NCBI GenBank assembly: GCA_016222825.1
Contig: JACRQF010000009.1
Coordinates: forward strand, 1,290,142-1,354,141
Length of the DNA stretch: 64,000 bases
Direction: 5' to 3'
From: Verrucomicrobiota bacterium
GTDB lineage: Bacteria > Verrucomicrobiota > Verrucomicrobiia > CAIQCK01
Part shown: positions 8,901 to 18,800 of the stretch, in pieces
Layout: every line of letters begins with the position of its first letter
Numbering within the stretch: the first letter of the stretch is position 1
Made by a program: the position numbers and the translations under genes
Notes under the pieces: generated by a model
Database searches by the model: none
The model's input: only the letters and a program-made list of their open reading frames with translations
What the model was told of the DNA's origin: nothing

Positions 8901-9770
8901 TCACTTCACGCTGCGCGCCTCATAGCCTGGCTTCGGTTTGCCGTTGGCAGCGAGCTTGTCGCAGGCCCAGAGCATGCCGCGGGTGACGAGATCGAGGTAG
9001 CGGGCGTCGCCAACGGTGATGTTGTTATGGCCGATGGTGGTGTTGAAGACGCGGGTCTTGCCGTTGTAGGCGCTGGTCCACGTAACAACCCAGTTCGTTT
9101 CCTTTTCCGTGACCTCTTCGGTGCCGTCCTTCAGTTTCTTCTTCTGCTTGGCGATCTGCCGGCCCATCGCGAGCGGGTGGGCATTGTCGAGAACCTTGAC
9201 GTTGTTGTAGTGCTCCTCGTTGACGGTCACCCAGTCGCTCAGTCCGCGCGTGACCGGATGGTTCGGGTCCACGTGGCTGATGGCGATCGGCGCCTGCGGA
9301 CCGTGGCCGCTCGATTGGAGGCCGAGGTAATCGAACCAGAGCGCGCGCTGCGAGCCAGACGCGGCAGGTTCGCCGGGATTGCCGATGCGGTAGCAGTGCA
9401 TCGCGCAGTGGAGGTTCACGCCGGGGATGCCGTCGCGGTGCGGTTTGAGCACGCCCTCGATGACGGCGGGATCGGAGATGCCAGCGGCGCACTCGTCGTG
9501 GATGACGACGTCGTAGCCGGTGGCGTAGTCCGGCTTGCCGTAGAACGAGAACGGCGGCTTCACGCTCCGGTCCTCGGAGTAGAGGATGTCCACGACGACG
9601 TTCGCGCGCTCCTCGATGCCTTTCTTCAGAATGTCTTTCTGCGTCTTGTAGTCGTGGCAGCAACCGCCGGCGATCAGCAGCGCCTTGAGCGGCTTCGGCG
9701 CGTCGGCGGCGCGGGTGGCGGCGGGACAATAGATCAGGATGGCGGCAAGGATGCAGGGCAGTCGAGTCAC
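8901..9770 (-). CDS. Secreted ThuA-domain protein
   Basis: About 289 residues with a signal peptide followed by a ThuA-like (glutamine-amidotransferase-fold) domain. Family marks are the LIAGGCCHDYKTQ start, the FYGKPDYATGYDVVIHDEC segment, PGVNLHCAMHCYR, and the conserved HPVTRGL and HYNN motifs. ThuA proteins are linked to disaccharide (trehalose-type) use in rhizobia, and many secreted homologues occur in Verrucomicrobiota and Planctomycetota beside Gfo/Idh oxidoreductases. The start is uncertain: a GTG at 9770 gives a clean signal peptide and has AAAGG about 10 bases upstream, whereas the longest frame (to 9869) adds 33 residues unlike a signal peptide. The BNR gene is downstream on the same strand and a divergent Gfo/Idh gene lies upstream. 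Confidence 0.85.
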   Translation of the reverse strand: MTRLPCILAAILIYCPAATRAADAPKPLKALLIAGGCCHDYKTQKDILKKGIEERANVVVDILYSEDRSVKPPFSFYGKPDYATGYDVVIHDECAAGISDPAVIEGVLKPHRDGIPGVNLHCAMHCYRIGNPGEPAASGSQRALWFDYLGLQSSGHGPQAPIAISHVDPNHPVTRGLSDWVTVNEEHYNNVKVLDNAHPLAMGRQIAKQKKKLKDGTEEVTEKETNWVVTWTSAYNGKTRVFNTTIGHNNITVGDARYLDLVTRGMLWACDKLAANGKPKPGYEARSVK

Positions 9771-10149
9771 GGAGTCATGCCTTTCGTCGTTTGGGTTTCG
9801 GTTTCCGGTTGGAGAAGACATTTTCCGGCGGGAAAACTCAAGCGGAAAGAGACTGGCGCAAGCTTCCATCCACTTGGGATTGTCACAAAGGCGAGATGGC
9901 TTGGCGAACGCTTCCGCTTTCGCAGGAGCGGCAGGCCGGCGGCGGGCGCCCGGACGATGGCGACGCCGGTTGCATCACGGCACTGTTGAGCCAGAGCCGG
10001 TGGATTTTGTGCTGTTGCAGCTACGTAACGGAAACTTCACGGACTGATGAAAATCGGAACTGGCTAGAAGCTTGCGCCACTTTGATTGCTCGACCTGACG
10101 GGCGCGATTTGGCACAAACGACGGCGTCAACCAACGAAAGGCAAGCGTC
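9771..10149. other. Divergent intergenic region with 13-bp inverted repeats
   Basis: This 379-base region separates the divergent ThuA and Gfo/Idh genes. It contains no convincing gene. A perfect 13-base inverted repeat pair (9854-9866 and 10067-10079, TGGCGCAAGCTTC and its complement) encloses about 200 bases. No flanking target duplication is visible. Promoters for both genes must lie here, but I cannot assign clear -35/-10 boxes. Confidence 0.5.
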
Positions 10150-11430
10150 ATGGACAAAATCAATCGTCGGACATTCCTCAGCACGGCGGCGGTCGGAGCC
10201 GTTGCCCTCACTTCCATCATCGGCCGCGCCGCGGACGGGAAGAAACTCAAGATCGGGGTCATCGGTTGCGGCTGGTATGGCATGGTGGACGCCAAGGCCG
10301 CGTTGAAGGTCGGCGGCGTCGAGGTTGTCGCGTTGTGCGACGTGGACAGCGAGCATCTCGCCAAGAGCGCCGACGAGATCGAAAAGCTCCAGGGCAAACG
10401 CCCGCAGACGTTTAAGCTCTACGAGGAGATGCTGAAAGCGCCCGGCTTGGAAATCGTGATCATCGCCACGCCACCGCACTGGCACGCGCTGCAATTCATC
10501 GCCGCGCTGGAGAAGGGCCTCGACATTTACTGCGAGAAGCCGCTCGCCTACGACATCCGCGAAGGCCGCGCGATGGTGGACGCCGCGAAAAAGAGCGGGC
10601 GCATCGTGCAGATCGGTTTCCAGCGCCGCCAGGCCGCCGCGGTCGTCGAGGCGCGAAAATACATCCAGGACGGCAACGCCGGCCCCATCGTCTGCGCCGA
10701 GGCGCAAATCCACTACACCGCCGGTCTCAAGGACCCGACGCCGCAAGCGCCGCCTGCGTCGCTCGACTGGGATCTCTGGTGCGGGCCGGGACCGAAGATT
10801 CCTTACAGCCCGCAGGTCGGCCACTTCGCGTGGCGGCTGGAGAAGACCAGCGGTCACGGTCACCTCGTGGACTGGGGCATCCATCTGGTGGACGCGACGC
10901 GCTGGATTCTCGGCGAGAAGACGCCTCGCGCTGTCACTGCTGCCGGCGGCATCTATTACTTCAAGGGCAAGATCACCACGCCCGACGTGCTCACCGCGCA
11001 CTTCGAGTTTGAAAAATGCCCGTTCACCTGGCGGCACCGCATCTGGGGCGCGGAGGAATACGCTCCGGAAGTCTCCAACGGCATCTTCTTCTACGGCGAG
11101 AAAGAGACGGTTTTCGTCACCGACAACAAATGGATCGTCATCCCGAAGGGCAAAGGCAAGGAGCGCAAGGTCGTCGAGACCAAGTCCGACGCCGGCAAGC
11201 TGCACATGGCCGACTTCCTCGACGCCGTGCGGAGCCGCAAACAGCCCTCCTGCCAGATCGAGGACGCTTATCAATCCACCGCCACTGTGAAACTGGCGAT
11301 GATCTCCTACGATACCGGCGCGAAGATTCGGTGGGACGCCGCCTCCGAGCAGATCGTCGGCAACGCTGCCGCCGCCAAATTGCTCAAGCGCGACTACCGC
11401 GCGCCGTGGCAGCATCCATGGCGGGGCTAA
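10150..11430 (+). CDS. Tat-exported Gfo/Idh/MocA family oxidoreductase
   Basis: A 426-residue NAD(P)-dependent oxidoreductase. It starts with a twin-arginine signal (NRRTFL, residues 5-10, then a hydrophobic stretch ending GRAA), so it is exported folded with its cofactor. The Rossmann loop is GVIGCGWYGM (residues 36-45), the nicotinamide-side motif is CEKPLAYD (EKP 129-131), and the catalytic-region helix is HLVDWGIHLVDATRW. The C-terminal half is the usual beta-sheet substrate domain. Such Tat-type members are highly amplified in Verrucomicrobiota and Planctomycetota and act on sugars or cyclitols, but the substrate is not predictable. It is divergent from the ThuA/BNR genes and 27 bases upstream of the DUF3108 gene. 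Confidence 0.93.
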   Translation: MDKINRRTFLSTAAVGAVALTSIIGRAADGKKLKIGVIGCGWYGMVDAKAALKVGGVEVVALCDVDSEHLAKSADEIEKLQGKRPQTFKLYEEMLKAPGLEIVIIATPPHWHALQFIAALEKGLDIYCEKPLAYDIREGRAMVDAAKKSGRIVQIGFQRRQAAAVVEARKYIQDGNAGPIVCAEAQIHYTAGLKDPTPQAPPASLDWDLWCGPGPKIPYSPQVGHFAWRLEKTSGHGHLVDWGIHLVDATRWILGEKTPRAVTAAGGIYYFKGKITTPDVLTAHFEFEKCPFTWRHRIWGAEEYAPEVSNGIFFYGEKETVFVTDNKWIVIPKGKGKERKVVETKSDAGKLHMADFLDAVRSRKQPSCQIEDAYQSTATVKLAMISYDTGAKIRWDAASEQIVGNAAAAKLLKRDYRAPWQHPWRG

Positions 11431-11457
11431 GAGCCGGCTTCATCCACTCACAGAATC

Positions 11458-12246
11458 ATGAAAGCAGTCGTCGTCATCGTTATCGCTCTCCTTACCGCGA
11501 CGGCTTTCGCGGAAGACTGGCAGAAGCAGCTTTCGCCGCCGAAGCCGGGATCGTTTCCGGCGCTGCGGCCGATGCGCGCGCGCTACAGTTTTGGCTGGAG
11601 CGTGTTCACGGCTGCCGCGGCGACGGCGGAGCTTTCGCAGACGAACGACCTGCTGCGGCTCGACGTGAAAGGCGGCACCGTCGGCGTCGTGCGCGGCTTG
11701 TGGCGCATGGATGCGAACAGCACCGCGCTCTGGCAGCCCGACACGCTGAAGCCAGTGAGCCACGTGGTCACCGAGGTTTTTCAGAAAAAGACAGTCAAGC
11801 TCCGACTCGATTTCGACGCCAAGGGAGTCACGCAGACGCGCACAGCCCGCAACGACGAGACGCCTGTTCCGAGGCGGCTGGATTTCCCGGACCTTCTCGA
11901 CATGCCAACGGCGTTGATGTGGCTGCGCAGCCAACAATTACGTGTCGGAGAGACGTATCGTTGTCTGACGATCCCGGACACGTCGGCTTATCTCACGGAA
12001 CTGAAGATCGTCGGCAAAGAGAAACTCGACGTCGCCGACAAGTGCCGCGACACCATCAAAGTGCTGTTGCGCGTGCGCGAGGTGGACGACAAGCTCGCGC
12101 TCGTGCCGTCGAAGCGGTTCAAGGAGGCCTTCGCGTGGTTCTCCGACGACAACGACCGGCTGTTGCTCCGCGTGAAAGCCGAGGTATTCATCGGCACCGT
12201 CTGGATGGAACTGGACAAGGTGGAGTTTCGCGGCGGCACCAGCTAG
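11458..12246 (+). CDS. DUF3108-like exported protein
   Basis: A 262-residue protein with a short signal peptide (residues 1-18, ending TAFA) and a beta-rich body. The pattern RARYSFGWSVFTAAAATAEL, followed by a mid-protein LDFPDLLDMPTALMWLRSQ and a C-terminal VFIGTVWMELDKVE strand, resembles the DUF3108 outer-membrane-associated family (periplasmic LolA-like half-barrels). The function is unknown. It may be co-transcribed with the preceding oxidoreductase (27-base gap). Its stop overlaps the stop region of the convergent O-antigen ligase gene by 4 bases. Confidence 0.75.
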   Translation: MKAVVVIVIALLTATAFAEDWQKQLSPPKPGSFPALRPMRARYSFGWSVFTAAAATAELSQTNDLLRLDVKGGTVGVVRGLWRMDANSTALWQPDTLKPVSHVVTEVFQKKTVKLRLDFDAKGVTQTRTARNDETPVPRRLDFPDLLDMPTALMWLRSQQLRVGETYRCLTIPDTSAYLTELKIVGKEKLDVADKCRDTIKVLLRVREVDDKLALVPSKRFKEAFAWFSDDNDRLLLRVKAEVFIGTVWMELDKVEFRGGTS

Positions 12247-13556
12247 CCCGCCGCTGCGTCGTTGCGCAACATCCAGCCCGCCATCAGGAACGCCGGCCAC
12301 GCCACCGCCGCAACGTAGAGGTCGAAGTCCACCAGGTTGTGTAACGTCCACGCCGCGAGGCTGGTCCACGTCGCCCACGTCAGCGGATCAAACGGTCCGC
12401 TTCTCAGCCGGCGCGCGCCAAGCCACAGCGTCCCGATCCAGAGCGCCGTGAAACTGGAGAATCCGATGATGCCGGAGTCGGTCCATTGTTGGAGGAAGTT
12501 GTTGTGAGCGAGCCGCGTCGGTTCTGCGTCCGGCCGGCGGCGCTCGACGTAGCGTTTGCCGAACGTGCCCGGCCCGCCGCCGATCCACGGCTGCTCCACG
12601 ATCATCGCCACCCCCGCGCGCCAGTAATCGCCGCGTGCCTCCAGCGTCTCCGCTCCGCGCCGAAAGCCTTGGACACCGAAGAACACCGCGCCAACCGCCA
12701 GCAACGCCACCATTATGCCGGCACGCCAGCGCCAATTTACCTGCCTGCACAGTGCCAAGCCGCCGACCAGCGCCAGCGCCAGCGCCGCAAACCCACCTTT
12801 CGACCGCGTCAGCAGCAGGCACCCCAACACCAGCGCCGCGAAGGCCGCCGTCAGCACGGCGCATGTCACGCGCACAGCCCGCTCGCCACCTTCCATCCGC
12901 TCGCGCAGAAACCGCCACAGCCACCAGCATGCCGGCGCCGCGACCAGGATGAGATAGCCGGCCAGTGTGTTGGAGTAGAAGAGCGTCCCAAAGACGCGGC
13001 CTTGCGCGAGCTTGCCTTCGATCGCGGCGAGATGGGCGCGGACCTCCGGCGGCACGCTCTCCGGGTGTTCCCGTGCGTAACGCAATGCCTCCTCAAAGCC
13101 ACCGAAGTGCTGGTGCAACGCCACCACGCAAACCACCACCGTTGCTACCACGAGCGCGCCGAGCACCGACCGGTAACGGCGCTCGTTTTCCGCCGGCCAC
13201 CAGCCGATGAAGAAGAAGACCGTCGCCACGCTGAAGAACGCGGCGACCGACCACGCGCGCTCTGGCCATGGACTGACGCACGCCGAGAGCCATTGCACCG
13301 CGAACCAGACCAGCGCGAGCCACGCCCAGCCACCGAGCGCCACGCCGCGTTCACGCCACGCCGCAACGGCGGCCACGGCGGCCCAGACGAAAGCGGTCAC
13401 AACGGCGACTTCCAATGGCCAGCGGGAGAAGATCCAATCATCGAGATTCGCGGGGTGTTCGGGCAGAAGGGCAAGGCCGCCGAACTTCACCGGCAGAAGG
13501 AAGACCAGCGTCCACAACGCGCCGTGGAGTGTGCGCGTCAACCACGTCGTTGTCAT
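12243..13556 (-). CDS. O-antigen ligase family membrane protein
   Basis: A 437-residue polytopic membrane protein with about ten or more hydrophobic helices and one larger hydrophilic loop. The loop contains GGGPGTFGKRYVERRR followed by AHNNFLQQWTDSGIIGF, the typical Wzy_C/WaaL signature (glycine-rich start, then H-N and G-hydrophobic-G). WaaL-type enzymes join O-antigen or other polymer chains to lipid A core or proteins at the periplasmic face; related Wzy proteins polymerise repeat units. Sequence alone does not separate these. It lies 18 bases downstream of holB on the same strand, so it may be read from the tmk-holB transcript. No other LPS gene is adjacent. Confidence 0.87.
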   Translation of the reverse strand: MTTTWLTRTLHGALWTLVFLLPVKFGGLALLPEHPANLDDWIFSRWPLEVAVVTAFVWAAVAAVAAWRERGVALGGWAWLALVWFAVQWLSACVSPWPERAWSVAAFFSVATVFFFIGWWPAENERRYRSVLGALVVATVVVCVVALHQHFGGFEEALRYAREHPESVPPEVRAHLAAIEGKLAQGRVFGTLFYSNTLAGYLILVAAPACWWLWRFLRERMEGGERAVRVTCAVLTAAFAALVLGCLLLTRSKGGFAALALALVGGLALCRQVNWRWRAGIMVALLAVGAVFFGVQGFRRGAETLEARGDYWRAGVAMIVEQPWIGGGPGTFGKRYVERRRPDAEPTRLAHNNFLQQWTDSGIIGFSSFTALWIGTLWLGARRLRSGPFDPLTWATWTSLAAWTLHNLVDFDLYVAAVAWPAFLMAGWMLRNDAAAG

Positions 13557-13574
13557 GCGCTCACGCTCCCGTGC

Positions 13575-14630
13575 TTACGTCGCTGCAGATGGCGCAGTCA
13601 GGCCGCTGAGCCGCAGCAGCGCCACCTCCAGCGCCAGCGCTTCGTTGACGTTGCGCTCTAACTGGCTCTGCAACGTCTCCAGCGTCTCGATGTTCGCGAG
13701 CGCACGCTCGCGTGATTGCGCCGTCGCCAGTTTCCGCAGCGCATCGCCACGGTCGCGATAGAACACAAGCGCGGCGTCGCCGCCTTCGATGCAGACGAGA
13801 ACGTCGCGCAGCAGCCACTCCAACGTCGTCAGCGCCGCCGCGCGCTGCCGCCGGTATTCAGCTGAGACCTGCGCTTCCATCTCCTCTTCCTTCTTCTCCA
13901 GCCACTTCGGGTCGGCTGTCTGGCGATAGCGGTCGAGTTGCGCTGTCTGCTCGACCTGTTCCTCGATGCGCTTCTTCTCCGCGTCGAGATAGATGCGGAA
14001 GGTGTCGAACAGCTTATACGCCCTCAACACAGAGCCGCCGCCGCCGAGCAGCGCCATCAAACCATCCACAAGCGGCGCGTGCGCCGCCACCGGCTCGCGC
14101 GCCGCCGCCGCGCCGAACTGCACGCGCTGGCAGCGAGACTGGATCGTCTCGAGCAATTGTCCAGGTGCCGCCGACAGCAGGAGCAACAACGAACGGTCCG
14201 GCGGCTCTTCCAGCGTCTTCAGGAAGGAGTTGGCGGCATTGGGGTGGAGCCGGTCGGCTTCAACGATGACGCCGACTTTCATCCGGCCCATCGTCGGCTT
14301 GAGCTGGAGCGTTTTCTCCATCTCACGCGTTTGATCAATGACGATGACACGCGACTTCGATTCCGGGCGAATCCACTGCACGTCGGGATGCTGGCCGCCG
14401 GGCGGCGTCGTGGCGTCAATCTTCAGGCAGGCGTCGCAGCGGTCGCAGCCGCCTTGTTTGGTCGGCGACTGGCAGTTGACGGCTTTGGCCAGTTCGCGCG
14501 CGGCCAGTTCCATGTCTTCCAGCGCATCACCGGCGAAGAGATAGGCGTGCGCGAGGCGGTTGTTGGCGATGCTGCGCTGGAGCACGGCGGCGACGGCGGG
14601 CTGGGAGGCGGCCAGTTGCTTAAAGGACAT
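13575..14630 (-). CDS. holB: DNA polymerase III subunit delta prime
   Basis: A 351-residue clamp-loader subunit. The N-terminal AAA+ domain has the family start SQPAVAAVLQRSIANNRLAHAYLFAG, a Cys4 zinc site (C53, C62, C65, C68 in the GGCDRCDAC region), the sensor strand KVGVIVEADRLHPNAANSFLKTLEEPP and the SRC arginine-finger motif (QSRCQRVQF). The P-loop position reads GDALEDMELA and lacks GKT, as expected for delta prime, which does not hydrolyse ATP. The rest is the helical collar domain. Its start overlaps the tmk stop by 11 bases, a common tmk-holB pairing. Confidence 0.92.
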   Translation of the reverse strand: MSFKQLAASQPAVAAVLQRSIANNRLAHAYLFAGDALEDMELAARELAKAVNCQSPTKQGGCDRCDACLKIDATTPPGGQHPDVQWIRPESKSRVIVIDQTREMEKTLQLKPTMGRMKVGVIVEADRLHPNAANSFLKTLEEPPDRSLLLLLSAAPGQLLETIQSRCQRVQFGAAAAREPVAAHAPLVDGLMALLGGGGSVLRAYKLFDTFRIYLDAEKKRIEEQVEQTAQLDRYRQTADPKWLEKKEEEMEAQVSAEYRRQRAAALTTLEWLLRDVLVCIEGGDAALVFYRDRGDALRKLATAQSRERALANIETLETLQSQLERNVNEALALEVALLRLSGLTAPSAAT

Positions 14631-15255
14631 GCTTCACATACTCCCAGACGGCGGCCTCCACCTCGGTGATGGAACGACGCGCGTCCACCACCTTGAAGCG
14701 TTTCGGCTCCGACTTCGCCAGTTGGAGGAAGCCGAGCAAAACCTTCCCGTGAAACTCGTCCGACTCCGCCTCGAACCGGTCCTCCTCGCCGCCGACCGGC
14801 CGCACGCGCCGCATCATCCGCCGCCGTCCCTCGGCCACCGGCAGCACGAGCAGTAACGTCATCTGCGGCACGCAATCGCCCACCGCCATGCGATGTGCCG
14901 AGGCAACCAGCTTCGGATCGAGGCCGCGGACGATTCCCTGATAAACCGTCGTGGAATCGAGGAACCGGTCCGACAACACCACCGCGTCCTCCTCCAGCGC
15001 GGGGCGGATGACTTTGCGCACCAACTCGGCGCGCGCGGCGGAGAACAGCAACATCTCCGACTCGGTGCACATGCCGTGGCCGGCGGGGCTGTGTTTGAGG
15101 AGATGGCGGATGGCCTCGCCGAGATGGGTGCCGCCGGGTTCGCGGGTCTGGACCACCTTGCGTCCGATCGCCTCCAGTCGTTTGGCAAGCCGGCGGATTT
15201 GGGTGCTCTTGCCGCACCCCTCGCCGCCTTCGAAACTGATGAACACGCCTGCCAT
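14620..15255 (-). CDS. tmk: Thymidylate kinase
   Basis: A 211-residue dTMP kinase. It has the P-loop FEGGEGCGKST (residues 8-18), QTREPGGT with the substrate-binding Arg, the SDRFLDSTTVYQG segment (DR motif), and a lid region rich in Arg (EGRRRMMRRVRP). It makes dTDP from dTMP in the cytoplasm. The open frame extends to 15387, but the ATG before AGVFISFEGG is the right start because the P-loop must be near the N-terminus; the extension also covers the cold-shock terminator. Overlaps holB by 11 bases. Confidence 0.95.
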   Translation of the reverse strand: MAGVFISFEGGEGCGKSTQIRRLAKRLEAIGRKVVQTREPGGTHLGEAIRHLLKHSPAGHGMCTESEMLLFSAARAELVRKVIRPALEEDAVVLSDRFLDSTTVYQGIVRGLDPKLVASAHRMAVGDCVPQMTLLLVLPVAEGRRRMMRRVRPVGGEEDRFEAESDEFHGKVLLGFLQLAKSEPKRFKVVDARRSITEVEAAVWEYVKHVL

Positions 15256-15336
15256 GACGCGCAGCCTAGAAACAACCGCCCGCCCTGTCAACGCCGCATC
15301 ACGGCCGCGCGGAACGGGTTTTTCCCGCACGGCCCG

Positions 15337-15375
15337 GAAAAACGAAACCCCCTCGCCGCTTGCGCGACGAGGGGG
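15337..15375 (-). terminator. Rho-independent terminator of the cold-shock gene
   Basis: Arms 15348-15359 and 15364-15375 (CCCCCTCGCCGC with its partner) pair at 11 of 12 positions around a TTGC loop. On the minus strand the stem is followed by a T-rich stretch (TTTCGTTTTT). It starts 21 bases after the stop of the cold-shock gene and ends upstream of the tmk start, so it separates these two transcripts. Confidence 0.9.
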
Positions 15376-15395
15376 CGCGTTACGCACAAAGCGGG

Positions 15396-15596
15396 TTACA
15401 CCTTCTGCACGTTCTGGGCCTTGGGGCCTTTGTCGGTGTTAATCTGCTCGAACGACACCGCATCGCCCTCGTTGAGGGTCTTGAAGCCCTGCCCGACAAT
15501 GTTGGTGTGATGCACAAACACGTCCGGCCCGCCCTGGATCTCGATAAAACCGTAGCCTTTCTTATTGTCAAACCACTTTACTTTGCCAGTAGCCAT
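15396..15596 (-). CDS. CspA-family cold-shock protein
   Basis: A 66-residue single OB-fold RNA chaperone. RNP1 is KGYGFI (residues 13-18) and RNP2 is DVFVHHTNI (25-33). Both are intact, with the usual aromatic residues; an HT replaces the more common FS in RNP2. The start is clear: AAGGAG is about 8 bases upstream of the ATG. A TATACG box about 50 bases upstream, in an A/T-rich stretch (15645-15667), could be the promoter's -10. A strong terminator follows. The role is general RNA binding; cold induction is not shown by the sequence. Confidence 0.96.
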   Translation of the reverse strand: MATGKVKWFDNKKGYGFIEIQGGPDVFVHHTNIVGQGFKTLNEGDAVSFEQINTDKGPKAQNVQKV

Positions 15597-15845
15597 GAAA
15601 CTTAAATCTCCTTCCTACCAAGTTCATTGCCGGCTCGCCCGGCGGACCGTATAAACAAAAAAAATCACGAAGCTCGGTTCCTGTCTTTCGGCGCCGGCGC
15701 TCCGTGACTTGCACGACCCACTCAAAACTCGCACGACAAACTCCGAAACAACGCCGCGCAGTTAATCAAAACACCGCTGATGCGTCAAAATAATTTTGGA
15801 AATTTTGAAAATCTCCAGCCGATCTGCTAGAAGAGGGTGCTCGCC

Positions 15846-18800
15846 ATGCGCAACACATCTCTCCTCATCTCGGCTGGGTTTGCTTTCCTCATCGCCGGCG
15901 TTTCAGAAGTCGCGGCCGCCGCGCAAGAGTTGGTCCAAGTCTCCCTCGCCGACGGATCGTGGATAGCGCGACCGGAACGCGTCACACCCTCCCGGCGCGC
16001 GACCGGCCACGCGGTGAAGAAAAGCGCCGGGCTGGAGTTCTTGGTCCAAGGCCGGGCCAGCGAGTCGCGCTCGATGCGATGGAGCACCCCGGCGGAGCGA
16101 GCGAAGCTCTCAGCGTTTCGTTACCTCGTCGTCGAGTATCGGGCGCGCGGTCTGCATCGGATGCGGAGCAGCCAGGAGATTGTGTCGGCCTGGGCTGCGG
16201 CGGGCGGTCGTTCACAGTCGGTGCCGCTAATGCTGACCAACGAGACGATAGACGACGGCCGCTGGCATCGGCTCATCGTCCGGCGCCCGTTTCCCGACAA
16301 CGTCAAGGAACTCATGGTCACGCTCGACTCGCGCGATTCGCGCGGCGAGTTCGCGCTGCGGCGGCTGGTTTTCACCAACGACCCGTGCGACTTCGGCCCA
16401 GCGCTCGCCGCGGAGTTTGCGGCAGCCGCCGGTGACGAAATCAAACCCATGGAGCTGTCGGGCCGCCACGACGCGAGTTTCGACGCGTTGGTTGGGCGGT
16501 TGCTGAACCGGCCCGGCGATCCGGTCGCGCAGGATGCCGGCCGGTTCTTTGCGGCATCGAGCGTCTGCGTTGAAGGCATTCCGTTTCGCGTGCAGCCACA
16601 GGGCAACAACCTCATCGCGCCGCCGCCGCCCTCGACGACGAACGATGAATGGATCAACCACTTCGGCCTTCGCGTGCGGCGCGGACAGGTCGCGCCAATC
16701 AGCCGCGACGACGCGACGATGGTTCCGGTGAACCTGCCGGCGACGGAGGTGTTCCTGCTGCTGGCTGCCGAGATGCCAAGCCAACAGAAGGCTTACTTCA
16801 TCCGCGAACAGCCGAAATCGCTCGCGGACGTGGAGAGTTTCGCCGTGGAGCTTCGCTACGCCGACGGCACTGCGGACTTGGCTTTTCCTTACTCGCTCAG
16901 CGACCGCCGGCACGTGATCCAACGGGCGCTCGCTGCCTACGTTGTCCCGGCCAGCGGCCGGCGGCTGGAGAGTGTGGTGCTGCGCAACCGTAGTCTGCAC
17001 GCGAACATTTATCTCGCTGCGCTGAGCATCAACACGGGGCCGCAGCGGCTCTGTCCGCGTCTCGCCGAGCAACCGCCTGTCGTCGCCCAGTCGCCACGCG
17101 CCACGCCAACGCGCGCGCCCTACGCCACGCGCCGCGAGAATCTGTTGCTGATGGGCAACTCATTCGTGGAGATGATGGTGGACGTATCGAAAGGCTTCGT
17201 CATCCGCAGTCTGGTCAACCGATGGCTCGGCGAAGAAGCGATCCGTCTGGCCGGCGAGCCGGGCTTGGAGATTGTAGTGGGCGACGCGCGGCTTGCGCCG
17301 GAGGAGATGAGGCTGACTGAGGTTCGCGCGCGTCGCAGTGGTTTCGAACTGAGCTACTCCAGCCAGAATCCGAAGGTTCCACTGGACTGGAAGGTCCTCC
17401 TTTCCGTCGGCCCAGCGCCGGAAGTCCGCATGGAACTGACGGTGACGAATCGCGGCGCGCAGACGCTCGACGCGAACATCCGCTTCCCCGTCGTCAGCGG
17501 GATGCGGATGGGCGAGCCGCGCGACCTTTGGTATATGTTCCCGCAATACTGCAACGCGCTCGACAACCGCCCGATCACGCTCTACGCGGCGGCCGGCCGG
17601 AACTTCCCGATGCAGTTCTTCGACGTGTTCAACCCGCGGCTGGGCGGCGGCGTTTATGTCGTCACCGAGGAGCGAAACCACAAAGCGCAACGCTACGGGT
17701 TGGCGAAGGACGAAGGCGGCGGGGCGGCGTTCTTCATCGAGCAGCCGGCACAGTTCACGCACCTCGTCGCGGGCAAGCCTTACGCGTGCTGCCCGACGGT
17801 TATCGGCGTTCATACGGGCGACTGGCACGCAGCGGCGGCGCGCTATCAGAAATGGCTCGCGAGCTGGTATCGCCCTTACAAGTCACAGGACAAGCGGTGG
17901 TATCGCGAATCGTTCTGGCTGCTGGCGGAGATCGCGGACGGTTTGGCCGACGACACCTACAAATTGCCCGCGTGGTATGATGCGCAGACGAAACATCTCA
18001 AGATGCGCGACATCCTCGCTGAGTTTGAGCGCACCGCCGGACGAAAGCCTGACATCCTCCACTTCTGGTCGTGGGCCTTCGGCGAGGAAGACCGCATCCA
18101 GCGTTGGGGCGAATACGGCGGGCGCGATTACGACGCGCTCGGCGGGCTGCCGGCGTGGCAGGCCGCGCTCGACGACGTCCAGCACAATCTGCAAATCCCC
18201 GTCTCGCTCTACGTCAACGCCACGCTCTGCAACAGCAACACGCCCGCCGGCCGGCAACTCGGCCCGCGTTGCGCGATGCAACTACCCGACGGGCGGCCGA
18301 TGGTTCCCTACCCGAACAGCTATCGCATGTGCCACGCCACCCGCGAGTGGACCGAGCACATGACGAAGCTTTATCCGCGGCTGGCGCGCGACACCGGCGC
18401 GAGCATCCTTTACGTGGACGAGACTGCCAGCTCGGCGGTGTGTTTTGCCAAGGACCACGGCCACGACGCGCCGCTCAATGTCAACGAAGCCGACTACCAC
18501 TTCCTCAAAGCCGTCCGGGAGGCCACGCCGGGCAGAATCCCGCTCTACGGCGAATTCCCGAACGTGGACGCTGCCTCGCAGTATTCCGACTGCCACATCA
18601 ACTACTACTTCATGCCCAGCGGCCAGCAACTCCTCGGCCCGTTCTTCGACGAGCGCCCGGCGGAACACGGCCTCTCGCCGATGCCGTTGAACATCTACCG
18701 CTACCTGTTCCCGCGCATCGTCCAGCTCGACCTGCCACTGGGAATGCGGCACGTCTCGTGGCACGACCTGAAGTTCACCTTTTTCCACGGCGAGGCGATC

